A stretch of DNA of 64,000 nucleotides, from the NCBI GenBank assembly GCA_035528475.1, contig DATKYO010000114.1, positions 1 through 64,000 of the forward strand, in the 5' to 3' direction. Of this stretch, positions 8,559-16,728 are shown piece by piece. The notes under the pieces are model-generated. The model searched no databases. It was given only the letters and a program-made list of their open reading frames with translations, and was not told where the DNA came from. A program made the translations under genes and the position numbers. Every line of letters starts with the position of its first letter. Positions within the stretch are counted from its first letter, which is position 1. Source of the stretch: SD8 sp035528475 (GTDB lineage Archaea > Halobacteriota > Methanomicrobia > Methanomicrobiales > Methanospirillaceae).

Positions 8559-9018
8559 AATCCACCCCTATCATGTCCAGTACCATACGTACTGTTCTAG
8601 GTATTGCGTTTTGAATCTCATCAGTGAGCCCTATATCAAATTCAGGGGCAGTAACGCGTTTTGGTTGGCATCCAATCACCGTAACCTCAATGTCATCTTT
8701 CAGTCGATGAAGCGGTTCGGTCAAATCCCATGAATGTGCGTCCCGGTAACTCCCGGGAGGCAAATCCTCTACTCTGAATATCGCCAGTTCTCCTGGTTTG
8801 CCACCAAAGTCGGCAATGTCTATGATAATCAGGCGTCTGGTGGTTTTCGGGTCAAGCAACGTAAAAATGAAATGCGGGCCTCCGAGGCCTGCATCCACCG
8901 CTTTAGTTGTGCTGGGAAGATTAAGCTTCTGCAGCTCCTCCACAACAGCCGGGCCAAAACCATCATCTGCGAAGAGGGGATTTCCACACCCTGCGATCAC
9001 GATTTCCGGATACAGCAT
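8482..9018 (-). CDS. frhD: F420 hydrogenase maturation endopeptidase FrhD
   Basis: M52-type hydrogenase maturation protease of 178 residues that cleaves the C-terminal peptide of FrhA after nickel insertion. The N-terminus MLYPEIVIAGCGNPLFADDGFG is the family signature; the glutamate and aspartate expected to probe nickel fall in ADDGFGPAV and AVDAGLGG. ATG 9018 is preferred; GTG 9030 would add four residues. The C-terminal tail (IENLRKEERQQEAGGKACGES) lies in the 77-base overlap with long frhG and is polar, as if shaped by the overlapping frame. Second gene of the operon, eight bases after frhA. Confidence 0.92.
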   Translation of the reverse strand: MLYPEIVIAGCGNPLFADDGFGPAVVEELQKLNLPSTTKAVDAGLGGPHFIFTLLDPKTTRRLIIIDIADFGGKPGELAIFRVEDLPPGSYRDAHSWDLTEPLHRLKDDIEVTVIGCQPKRVTAPEFDIGLTDEIQNAIPRTVRMVLDMIGVDYGTAIENLRKEERQQEAGGKACGES

Positions 9019-9026
9019 CGTTACAC

Positions 9027-10394
9027 TCACTGAATGAGTTTCTGGGCAACTATCCTCTTGTCCTCATCGACCACGATCATATGGGTTGCACAGGAAACGC
9101 ATGGGTCGTATCCTCTTACTACCATTTCCGCGACCTGCCAGGGAGCTCCTTCAAGTGCTCTGCTGCAGGTTGGGAAGTTCCAGGTAGTGGGCACGAGCAT
9201 CTCGTACCAGAGTACCCTGCCATCCTTGACCTTGGTCAGGTGGACATCACATCCACGCGGGGCCTCGTTGGCGGCCCATCCTAATGAACCGTCACCCTGC
9301 GGGATGTAATCGGCAAGGACTTTTCCGGAGGGGTCGTACTCGTCAAGTGCGTTGATCATGGCATACAGGCAGTCTGTATATTCCAGTTGCCTGGCAATGT
9401 GCTGGCCCCAGGTACCTTTCTCATCAAAGTTTTTGAACTGGACAAGACGGGCTCTTGGACCGACTTCGACAGGGGCTCCGTCATACAGCGGCACACCAGT
9501 ACAGGCCTCCATCTGCGGGTTGGCCTTGGTGCCAACCGGGGAGGTACCTCCAATCGGGTAGCTTGGGTCTGCAAGGCTTACTTCCACTTCCCCCATATAC
9601 GAGTCCCATGGCCGGACATCAGTCCAGCGGGCAGGGTCCCAACCGGGGTTTTCATCCAGGTTGCTGCTGGAATAGACCGGATGGGAGGCCATGTATCCCT
9701 GGTTGTGATATCCAAGTGTATCTGGCAGCGGGATCTGCTTTCCGCCTACATCCACCCAGTCACGCTTTTTCATGTTGCCGATAACGGCCAGCATGAACTC
9801 CATCTGTTCGTGGGCAAGGGTCAGGCCTTCTTTGGCCAGATCATACATCTTGTTGACTGCGCGCGGTTGGCAGGCTTTGTACATTCCACCGACCCTTGGG
9901 TTGCTGGGATGAATAGCTTCGCCACCAGCGATCTCACCAATGGTCTGACCGATCTCACGGATCCTCTGGATACGCTTGGCTACACTCCTGACCGGCTCCT
10001 CTGGGGTGAACGGGTTGATCTTGGTATCAGTGCCCGGTATATAAAAATCAGGGAGAATCAGGATATTATGCAATGCAATACTGTGCAATCTGTTGGCACA
10101 TTGGAGAATGATACGAAGGAGTTTGGCATCCTTGGGGATTTCACAGCGGATGGAGCCCTCCATGGACTCAATTCCGGCAAGTGTGTGGGCAATGGGACAG
10201 ATACCACAAACGCGTGATGCGATCTTTGGAACCTGATCCATTGTCTTGTTGATGGCGAGCTTCTCGACACCCCTTACTGGAGTGATAGAAAGCCAGTCAC
10301 CCCGTTCAATGATGCCCGTATCGTCAACCTTCAACACGAGCTTAGAGTGTCCTTCATGCCTCGTGGTTGGGGAAATCTCTACAACTTTTGACAA
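9027..10394 (-). CDS. frhA: Coenzyme F420-reducing hydrogenase, alpha subunit
   Basis: Large NiFe subunit of 455 residues. The active-site cysteines are C63 and C66 in RVCGICPIAHT, and C432 and C435 in DPCVSCATH. The 17 residues after H438 are the peptide removed by FrhD. Frh oxidises hydrogen and reduces F420, which feeds Mtd and Mer. The start is a TTG at 10394: the protein then begins MSKVVEISPTTR like known FrhA proteins, and GAGG at 10407-10404 is a well-placed ribosome-binding site. No ATG is available in frame nearby. First gene of frhADGB. Confidence 0.97.
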   Translation of the reverse strand: MSKVVEISPTTRHEGHSKLVLKVDDTGIIERGDWLSITPVRGVEKLAINKTMDQVPKIASRVCGICPIAHTLAGIESMEGSIRCEIPKDAKLLRIILQCANRLHSIALHNILILPDFYIPGTDTKINPFTPEEPVRSVAKRIQRIREIGQTIGEIAGGEAIHPSNPRVGGMYKACQPRAVNKMYDLAKEGLTLAHEQMEFMLAVIGNMKKRDWVDVGGKQIPLPDTLGYHNQGYMASHPVYSSSNLDENPGWDPARWTDVRPWDSYMGEVEVSLADPSYPIGGTSPVGTKANPQMEACTGVPLYDGAPVEVGPRARLVQFKNFDEKGTWGQHIARQLEYTDCLYAMINALDEYDPSGKVLADYIPQGDGSLGWAANEAPRGCDVHLTKVKDGRVLWYEMLVPTTWNFPTCSRALEGAPWQVAEMVVRGYDPCVSCATHMIVVDEDKRIVAQKLIQ

Positions 10395-10477
10395 TATTAT
10401 CGCCTCATTTTATTGAGTTGTTCTTATCGCGATACCGGTGTAAATCCACACAAATCTCTTCTTTTAAGATGATTGAC

Positions 10478-10524
10478 CGTACTAAGTACGTTCAAGATAG
10501 TCTAACAATCTCCTATTATATATC
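10478..10524 (-). promoter_or_regulatory. frhADGB promoter with a perfect dyad
   Basis: A minus-strand TATA box (ATATATAAT, 10523-10515) predicts transcription starting near 10493. Just downstream is the perfect palindrome CGTACT-A-AGTACG (10478-10490). A second palindrome, TATCGCGATA, is at 10425-10434 in the leader. The rest of 10395-10737 is non-coding as far as I can see. Confidence 0.45.
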
Positions 10525-10727
10525 TGCTTTGCAATTATTCCGGGAAAAATCGGCAGATAATACGATGGAGAGGAAAAAAGGCTGATTACGTTAACGATTA
10601 GGAAAAATCCTCATTTTCATTCGATCGGAACATGTATATGTGAGGTGCGTAAGAGTCTGATCTCATTTTTCAGGAGATGTATTCAACAACATAAAATCCG
10701 TGGTACCCCGGATGCCAGAATTCATCC

Positions 10728-10736
10728 AAAAAAAAG
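10728..10736 (-). terminator. T-tract terminator of mptA
   Basis: Eight A residues on the plus strand directly after the mptA stop give a T8 run on its transcript. Confidence 0.55.
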
Positions 10737-10737
10737 T

Positions 10738-11652
10738 TTATTGATTCTCACCATTCAGTTCCACATAGAGCTCGGCCATTGTGGCCTTCCTCTCGGCATA
10801 GGCATCATGCTGGTGGATGCTCTCTTCATTGGTTTGTTTTATGGTAATAAAAGAATCACCAGGGAGATCCTGGAATTCTGCAAGGACTTTCTTGGCAACT
10901 TCCCTCACGCAGTCCTCAACAAACCGGGGATTCTTGTGGGCATTAAGGACTACATAAGACTCATCGCCTCTCTTCAGGAGTTCAAAGATCGAGGAGCTCA
11001 TAGACTCCTTGAGTATCCTGATGATTTTTTCCAGTTTGACGTGCTGGTCGTCATCAATCTCAATGCATAAGAACCCCTTGCCCCGCTGGTTATGGGTGGC
11101 CATGGGTACTTCAGCAAGGAACGCCCCGATTTTATCATCCTCTATTTCCAGGTTTTTCAGAACATATACTGCCCGTTCCTTCATGATGTCCTGTGCACAG
11201 GGACAGGCAGTCATCCCTGTTACTTCAGCACCAATGCTTTTCCTGACAATAGGGTCCCGGAATGTCCGCCGGGCTACCGCCCGTGCATGGACCTTCACCA
11301 CTTCATGACAACTGGTGTGGGAAACAGGAGTCTCCCGCTTTACCATATACTGGCTATTCATCAGCACCTCTGTCCGGTCCGCATATTCATGCCGGTCGAG
11401 GAGTTTTCTTGCCACTACGCTGCAGAGGTTTTCTATCTCATTTACCTCGCCGTCAATGGCCTGTTGAAGAACTTCGTCGATTACCTCAAAGTTTCTGGAC
11501 AGGTTGGCCCCTTTCAGGCTCCCTGGAAGATCGACAAACACGTCAAAAGTGGAGATAAAAATAACAGGCCTTTTATCAGAGCGCGATACCTCTACCAGTT
11601 TCTTGACATTCTTAACCCCCACCCTTGTGAGGTTGATGCGCACATCAGGCAT
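10738..11652 (-). CDS. mptA: GTP cyclohydrolase MptA (methanopterin biosynthesis)
   Basis: Enzyme of 304 residues and of the GTP cyclohydrolase IB (FolE2) fold. In methanogens MptA is iron-dependent and makes 7,8-dihydroneopterin 2',3'-cyclic phosphate, the first step to tetrahydromethanopterin. Conserved blocks are MVKRETPVSHTSCHE, GMTACPCAQDIM (metal-binding Cys), and MATHNQRGKGF. A minus-strand TATA element near 11702-11693 gives a leader of about 20 bases. It is divergent from ilvC. It links this region to the Mer and Mtd genes, which use the resulting C1 carrier. Confidence 0.93.
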   Translation of the reverse strand: MPDVRINLTRVGVKNVKKLVEVSRSDKRPVIFISTFDVFVDLPGSLKGANLSRNFEVIDEVLQQAIDGEVNEIENLCSVVARKLLDRHEYADRTEVLMNSQYMVKRETPVSHTSCHEVVKVHARAVARRTFRDPIVRKSIGAEVTGMTACPCAQDIMKERAVYVLKNLEIEDDKIGAFLAEVPMATHNQRGKGFLCIEIDDDQHVKLEKIIRILKESMSSSIFELLKRGDESYVVLNAHKNPRFVEDCVREVAKKVLAEFQDLPGDSFITIKQTNEESIHQHDAYAERKATMAELYVELNGENQ

Positions 11653-11763
11653 CGTCGATTGAATATCCGGCAGTTCCTGTCCGCTTCTTGGACTTATTAT
11701 ATCGTGAATAACTCATCTCTCCCAAAATGGCGGTTGTTTTTAGGTGTCTGGTTTTAATCTTTT

Positions 11764-11770
11764 TATATAA
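11764..11770 (+). promoter_or_regulatory. TATA box for ilvC
   Basis: TATATAA inside a TTTTTATATAATATTT stretch. Expected transcript start is near 11793, about 17 bases before ATG 11810. Confidence 0.5.
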
Positions 11771-11809
11771 TATTTAATAGCTCTGTTGTCGATATGTGAT
11801 AGACGGATT

Positions 11810-12799
11810 ATGATAAAAAAATACTATGAATCTGATGCGGATCTGAGTGTTTTTCAGGGGAAGAAAATCGCAGTTATCGGTTATGGATCGCAGGGAAGAG
11901 GGCAGGCACTGAACCTGCGCGACAGTGGACTTGATGTGATTATCGGACTCAGGCCAGGAAAAAGCTGGTCTTCGGCCAGCGCTGACGGATTTAAGGTCTA
12001 TCCCGTTTCAGAAGCTGCCAAGATGGCAGATATTGTCCAGATTCTCCTCCCTGATGAGAATCAGGCGGCGGTCTACCGGAATGAGATCGTGCCGTATCTC
12101 TCGGAGAATATGTGCCTGATGTTTTCCCATGGGTTCAATATCCATTTTGGCCAGATTGTCCCACCCCCTCATATTGATGTAATCATGGTGGCCCCAAAGG
12201 GTCCCGGTCATATGGTCAGGAGGACGTATGAAGAAGGGAAAGGGGTTCCGGCTCTGATTGCGGTGCAACAGAACTACACGGGAAATGCTCACAAACTAGC
12301 ATTAGGCTATGCCAAGGGTATTGGTGCCACCCGGGCCGTTGTCCTGGAGACGACATTTCGTGAAGAGACAGAGACCGACCTGTTCGGGGAACAGGCAGTG
12401 CTGTGTGGGGGAGTCACCTCACTCGTAAAAGCGGGCTTCGAGACCCTGGTGGATGCAGGATATGCTCCGGAAATGGCTTATCTGGAAGTGCTCCACGAGC
12501 TGAAACTGATCGTTGACCTGATATATGAAGGCGGCTTTACCAAGATGCGTGATTCAATCAGCAATACCGCCCAGTACGGAGACCTTACAAGGGGGCCCCG
12601 TGTGATTGGTTCCGAAGCATATATTGCCATGCAGGAAATCCTCCGGGAGATCCAGAGCGGAGAATTTGCCAGGGAGTGGATGCTTGAAAATATCGTCAAC
12701 CGCCCGGTTTTCAATGCGCTCACCCGCGCTGATGAAGACCACCTTATAGAAGAAGTGGGGCGGGAAGTCAGGGACCTGATGCCGCAGTTTAAAAAATAA
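11810..12799 (+). CDS. ilvC: Ketol-acid reductoisomerase
   Basis: NADPH-dependent enzyme of 329 residues in valine, leucine and isoleucine synthesis. It isomerises and reduces acetolactate or acetohydroxybutyrate. The dinucleotide loop GYGSQGRGQA begins at about residue 24, GLRPGKSW is the NADPH-phosphate region, and MVAPKGPGH, ETETDLFGEQAVLCGG and the C-terminal knotted domain are all present. Length is that of class I enzymes. ATG 11810 is chosen over TTG 11786 because the upstream TATA box places transcription start between them. No ilvB or ilvN adjoins; the gene appears monocistronic. Confidence 0.96.
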   Translation: MIKKYYESDADLSVFQGKKIAVIGYGSQGRGQALNLRDSGLDVIIGLRPGKSWSSASADGFKVYPVSEAAKMADIVQILLPDENQAAVYRNEIVPYLSENMCLMFSHGFNIHFGQIVPPPHIDVIMVAPKGPGHMVRRTYEEGKGVPALIAVQQNYTGNAHKLALGYAKGIGATRAVVLETTFREETETDLFGEQAVLCGGVTSLVKAGFETLVDAGYAPEMAYLEVLHELKLIVDLIYEGGFTKMRDSISNTAQYGDLTRGPRVIGSEAYIAMQEILREIQSGEFAREWMLENIVNRPVFNALTRADEDHLIEEVGREVRDLMPQFKK

Positions 12800-12826
12800 A
12801 AAATATTAATGTCTTTTTTCCCGCTC

Positions 12827-14902
12827 TCACAAAGCACGCATTGTCCTGGAAAACGATGAGAGGGCATTGTGTTTATCATCAGGGGTTATATTGAGCGTTT
12901 TGCTGCCATATCTGATATCGAACTCTTCGCCAATGCAGCTCCCGATAATCCTGTAGTTCAGACCCTGGAGGTCACCTTCATCTCCGAAAGCCAACAGAAA
13001 CCGTCCATAAGTCTCGGAAAAGAGTTGTTCCAGAACGGGCCCTTCGAGAGTAATCCCGGCACCGGTTTCAAGGGAGGCCAGAGCTGCAAGCAGACCCCCC
13101 TGGGAGAGATCGGTTACAGTAAGATCAGGGAATTGTCTTACTCTCTCCGAAATGAGTGATACTATCTCATGATCTGCGAGGGGGGGTGATTCGCCTCCAC
13201 ATGAAGAAACCACATCAAGTATGGATCCTCCAAAATGGTTACCCGTCTTTCCCACAAGAGCCAGCCCAAATCCATCCTTTGGACCGACACCTTTCCGGAG
13301 TATTCCTTTCCCGATCATACCAATGGAAGGCGTGGGTTTGATCTGGGTGCCCATTTCATCACTCTCGTTGTAGAGAGAGACATTTCCTCCTACAACGGGT
13401 GTCTTAAGTTTTCTGGCCATATCCCCCATCCCGTATATTGCCTGCTCCAGTTGCCAGTATATATCAGGGTGAACGGGACTTGCAAAATTGAGGCAGTTCA
13501 CGATGCATAACGGATCAGCGCCCACACATGCCAGATTGCTTGCATTTTCAACCAATGCATTTGCTGTTCCTGAATAGGGCGAGAGATATATATGCCGCGG
13601 GTTGCACCCGGAGGAAAGGGCCAGCGACTCGCCTTCAAGGCGGAGAACTGCTGCATCTTTTCCAAAGGTAAGTGTCCTGAGCTGGACATCGTGGTCATAC
13701 TGTTCGGTCACCCAGGATTTCCATGCTACTTCAGGATGGGAAAGCACCTTCATGGCAAGTTCTTTCAAACTGTCATCAGGCTGTACAAATGGTTTCTCCT
13801 GCGAATATGGCTGTTTTTTCCAGGTACAGAGGGGAGCGTCCCCGCATAAAAAGTCGAGCGGAAGATCGCAGACGACACGATCATAAAATTTCACAACATA
13901 TCGCGGTTCTGCAATTACCTCTCCAATATCACTCCATTTAAGGTCATATTTCTCTGATATCTTCCCTATTGTCAGCACATCTTCCGGAGCAACCTCTACA
14001 AGCATTCTTTCCTGCGATTCCGCAAGCATGATCTCCACCGGGTGCATATTGCCTTCACGCTGATGCACCCTGTCGGCATGGATAAGACCTCCGAACGTGC
14101 TACACATTTCGCTGGAGGCGCCTGCGAGTCCGGCCGCCCCAAGATCGCGGCATGATACAACTTTACCCGTTGCCGCCATCTCCAGAATGGCTTCAATGAG
14201 AAGTTTCTCTGTGAAAGGATCGCCGATCTGCACACTGGGCCTGTCCTGCGCCTCTGAGTCCTCAGAGAGATCCCGTGATGCGAATGATGCCCCGCCTAGC
14301 CCGTCTCTGCCGGTGGAAGCACCGATCAGCACCAGATGGTTTCCAGGTTTTTTGACCCTGGCGGTAATGAAGGAATCCGGGTGCACGATGCCCACACACA
14401 CTACATTGACCAGAGGATTTCCATTGTATCCTTCGTCAAAGACAAGATCGCCCCCCACCACAGGTACCCCTATGCAATTGCCGTATCCCCCGATGCCGGC
14501 AACTACATGCTCAAAGAGATACCTGTTCTTTTCTCTCTCCAGTGGACCAAAGTAAAGCGGATCCATAAGAGCTATGGGTCGGGCGCCCATTGACAGGACA
14601 TCCCTTACGATACCCCCCACTCCTGTTGCTGCGCCGTCATGCGGGTCCACGTAACTTGGATGGTTATGGCTCTCCATGCTTATTGCAAGGGCCAGAGTGT
14701 CATTGTACCTCACAATTGCCGAATCGTCTCCTGGTCCCAGGATCACACCCGGGCCGGTAGTGGGCAATGTTTTCAAAAGATTCTTTGTGGAACGATAACT
14801 GCAGTGCTCACTCCATAAATTTTCAAAACATGCCACTTCCACATCTGTAGGCTCCCTGTGGAGTGTTGTTCTGATCAGATTCAGGTCTTCGGCGGAAAGC
14901 AT
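12827..14902 (-). CDS. purL: Phosphoribosylformylglycinamidine synthase subunit PurL
   Basis: Large ATP-dependent subunit of FGAM synthase, 691 residues, fourth step of purine synthesis. It has the AIR-synthase fold duplicated: FENLWSEHCSYRSTK near the N-terminus, the MESHNHPSYVDPHDGAATGVGG block that binds substrate and Mg-ATP, and a second half with GGNVSLYNE. Length is as in archaeal PurL, which works with PurQ and PurS encoded elsewhere. It converges on ilvC with 27 bases between stops. Its promoter probably uses the ATATATATAC element at 14990-14981. Confidence 0.96.
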   Translation of the reverse strand: MLSAEDLNLIRTTLHREPTDVEVACFENLWSEHCSYRSTKNLLKTLPTTGPGVILGPGDDSAIVRYNDTLALAISMESHNHPSYVDPHDGAATGVGGIVRDVLSMGARPIALMDPLYFGPLEREKNRYLFEHVVAGIGGYGNCIGVPVVGGDLVFDEGYNGNPLVNVVCVGIVHPDSFITARVKKPGNHLVLIGASTGRDGLGGASFASRDLSEDSEAQDRPSVQIGDPFTEKLLIEAILEMAATGKVVSCRDLGAAGLAGASSEMCSTFGGLIHADRVHQREGNMHPVEIMLAESQERMLVEVAPEDVLTIGKISEKYDLKWSDIGEVIAEPRYVVKFYDRVVCDLPLDFLCGDAPLCTWKKQPYSQEKPFVQPDDSLKELAMKVLSHPEVAWKSWVTEQYDHDVQLRTLTFGKDAAVLRLEGESLALSSGCNPRHIYLSPYSGTANALVENASNLACVGADPLCIVNCLNFASPVHPDIYWQLEQAIYGMGDMARKLKTPVVGGNVSLYNESDEMGTQIKPTPSIGMIGKGILRKGVGPKDGFGLALVGKTGNHFGGSILDVVSSCGGESPPLADHEIVSLISERVRQFPDLTVTDLSQGGLLAALASLETGAGITLEGPVLEQLFSETYGRFLLAFGDEGDLQGLNYRIIGSCIGEEFDIRYGSKTLNITPDDKHNALSSFSRTMRAL

Positions 14903-14995
14903 GGGAAAATGTCTTTTTCCTGACCTAAAAAAGCATCTGGGAAGTTATGTGGGGTACCACCTTTTTACCACCCTGCACGTATATATATAGATCAT

Positions 14996-15607
14996 ATGGT
15001 GGACTCTTACGAAGCACTTCTAAAGAAGGCCTACGAGCAGGTCACCGAACCTACCGAATCGACAGAGCGGTTCACGGTTCCTGAAGCCAGGACCTATATC
15101 GAAGGCAAGACCACAGTATTTGAAAACTTTGCTGAAATCGTCGATACGCTGCGAAGAGACAAGGATCACCTGATGAAGTTCCTTCTCGGCGAATTGGGGA
15201 CTGCCGGCAAAATTGACGGAAGTAGAGCCATCTTCAATGGAAAATTCGAGAATTCTCTCATTAACAACCTTGTCAAGAATTATGTGGATGACTATGTCAT
15301 CTGTTCCGAATGCGGAAAATCCGACACCCGGCTGGTAAAAGATGACCGTATTCTGCTCCTGCGATGTGATGCCTGTGGAGGCCACAGGCCGGTACGCAAG
15401 AGAAAAGCCAGAACAGAGCCCGTATCAAAAGAACTCGCCGAGGGATCGATAATGGATGTCGACATCCAGTCCGTGAGCAGGCGGGGAGATGGTGTTGCAC
15501 GCATTGGACGATATATCATGTATGTCAAGGGCGGCAAACCGGGGCAGAAAGTAAAAGTCAGGATAACCCGGATTTCGGGATCGATTGCATTTACCGAAAG
15601 AGTCTGA
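14996..15607 (+). CDS. Translation initiation factor aIF2 beta subunit with C-terminal TRAM domain
   Basis: Protein of 203 residues. Residues 1-135 form the aIF2-beta module: helical N-terminus, central alpha/beta domain, and a zinc ribbon with CSECG and CDACG pairs. aIF2 brings initiator tRNA to the small subunit. Residues about 140-203 (SIMDVDIQSVSRRGDGVARIGRY onward) are a TRAM RNA-binding domain. This fusion is known, to my recollection, in some Methanomicrobia. The strong TATATATATA at 14981-14990 is too close to ATG 14996 to be its own promoter and more likely belongs to purL. Confidence 0.93.
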   Translation: MVDSYEALLKKAYEQVTEPTESTERFTVPEARTYIEGKTTVFENFAEIVDTLRRDKDHLMKFLLGELGTAGKIDGSRAIFNGKFENSLINNLVKNYVDDYVICSECGKSDTRLVKDDRILLLRCDACGGHRPVRKRKARTEPVSKELAEGSIMDVDIQSVSRRGDGVARIGRYIMYVKGGKPGQKVKVRITRISGSIAFTERV

Positions 15608-15646
15608 AAATTAAGAAAAGAACAATAACTATATTCTTTTTTCCTC

Positions 15647-15922
15647 TCAGGAACGATTTTCTTCCAGATCCTCCAGAAGCTTCTCGCAGTACCCTGCCAG
15701 TCGCTGGCATGCCTCGGTAATAACTTTCAGGGGGTCTTTTTTCCCATTGGTGGTGACCAGAAGTTCCGGATCAGAAAACTGGAACTCAACGAGATATTTC
15801 GCCACATCTACATCAGGGTCTTTGAGAATCTCCTCAGTGAGAAGGTTCATGAAAGTGTGCCCCTCGCCCTGGATCACCAGTCTGACTTTGTCCTCCTCAA
15901 ACTCGAGTACCTTAATATTCAT
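15647..15922 (-). CDS. rpoL: DNA-directed RNA polymerase subunit Rpo11 (RpoL)
   Basis: Small polymerase subunit of 91 residues, partner of Rpo3 in the assembly platform of archaeal RNA polymerase. The N-terminal beta strand MNIKVLEFEEDKVRLVIQ and the helix motif GHTFMNLLTEEIL are typical. ATG 15922 is chosen rather than the longer reading from 16003: GTAGGTGG lies just upstream and a TATA box at 15954-15945 puts the transcript start nearly at the start codon. It sits downstream of the metallo-hydrolase gene but appears to have its own promoter. Confidence 0.92.
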   Translation of the reverse strand: MNIKVLEFEEDKVRLVIQGEGHTFMNLLTEEILKDPDVDVAKYLVEFQFSDPELLVTTNGKKDPLKVITEACQRLAGYCEKLLEDLEENRS

Positions 15923-15944
15923 CCACCTACGAATGGTGGGTGAA

Positions 15945-15954
15945 AAATTATATA
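15945..15954 (-). promoter_or_regulatory. TATA box for rpoL
   Basis: Minus-strand CTATATAATT. The predicted transcript start is near 15925, a few bases from ATG 15922. Confidence 0.5.
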
Positions 15955-15999
15955 GATATGTATGCCTGCCATTGACCGTCTTCATAAAATGCCTGCCAG

Positions 16000-16728
16000 T
16001 CATTCTGTGTCAAAGCAGAATACTTCGCCGTCTCTTCCTGTATTCGGAAGATTCCAGGCGATATTGTGGCTCATATGCACGCATCTGAATTCCCCGGCTC
16101 TCAAATACCGGGCCATTTCACATGCCTCGCGGTAGTTCATATGTTTTGAGATATGGTACCGCGGGGGGACCAGGGCATCGATCAGAAGAAGATTGACATC
16201 TTTTAAGGCTTCAATGCTTCTGGGCGGAATATCGGTCCTTGAATCCGAAGTATAGCCTATCCTTACATCCCCACAGGTGAGAACCACCCCGCATGTAAAG
16301 ACATCAGGATGATTTACTTCGATGAGTGTGACTTCCAATCCATGGAGATCAAAGGTTCGGTAAGGTTCAACCGCGTGTCCATGAAAAGAGAGGAATTTAA
16401 ATATCTCTCCGCAATACGAGAGCACTTCCGGTGCGGCATAAACCTCTGGCAGCGCCTGCACCCTGTAAAATTCCCCAAAACCCATAAAGTGATCATAATG
16501 TCCATGAGTCCAGACTACTGAATCTATGGACGGGGAACCATTGAGAAGAAGCTGCTGCCGAAGGTCGGGGGAAGTGTCAATAAGGATATTTTTCCCCCGG
16601 TGCTCGATTAAAAGTGAAGTTCTCAGCCTCTGAACGTGATACTTCCGTGCAAATTCACACTGGGGGCAAGTGCACCCGATTTTGGGTGTTCCTATGGCAT
16701 CACCCGTTCCGAGTAAAGTCAGTTTCAT
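16000..16728 (-). CDS. PhnP-like metallo-beta-lactamase-fold hydrolase
   Basis: Protein of 242 residues with the metallo-hydrolase motif THGHYDH at about 74-80, an N-terminal GTGDAIGTP, the cysteine pair CTCPQC that holds a structural zinc in PhnP-type enzymes, and downstream histidines in HPDVFTCG and HMSHN. Such enzymes are phosphodiesterases; PhnP itself acts on cyclic ribose phosphates, and related archaeal proteins have unassigned substrates. Its ATG overlaps the stop of the upstream AAA ATPase by four bases, so the two are translationally coupled and probably act together. Confidence 0.87.
   Translation of the reverse strand: MKLTLLGTGDAIGTPKIGCTCPQCEFARKYHVQRLRTSLLIEHRGKNILIDTSPDLRQQLLLNGSPSIDSVVWTHGHYDHFMGFGEFYRVQALPEVYAAPEVLSYCGEIFKFLSFHGHAVEPYRTFDLHGLEVTLIEVNHPDVFTCGVVLTCGDVRIGYTSDSRTDIPPRSIEALKDVNLLLIDALVPPRYHISKHMNYREACEMARYLRAGEFRCVHMSHNIAWNLPNTGRDGEVFCFDTE

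Noticed and set aside
9387..10217. 276-residue plus-strand frame inside frhA
   Set aside because: Antisense to a clear hydrogenase gene with all catalytic motifs.
10367..10585. 72-residue plus-strand frame over the frh promoter
   Set aside because: It overlaps the frhA start and promoter elements and has no family signal.
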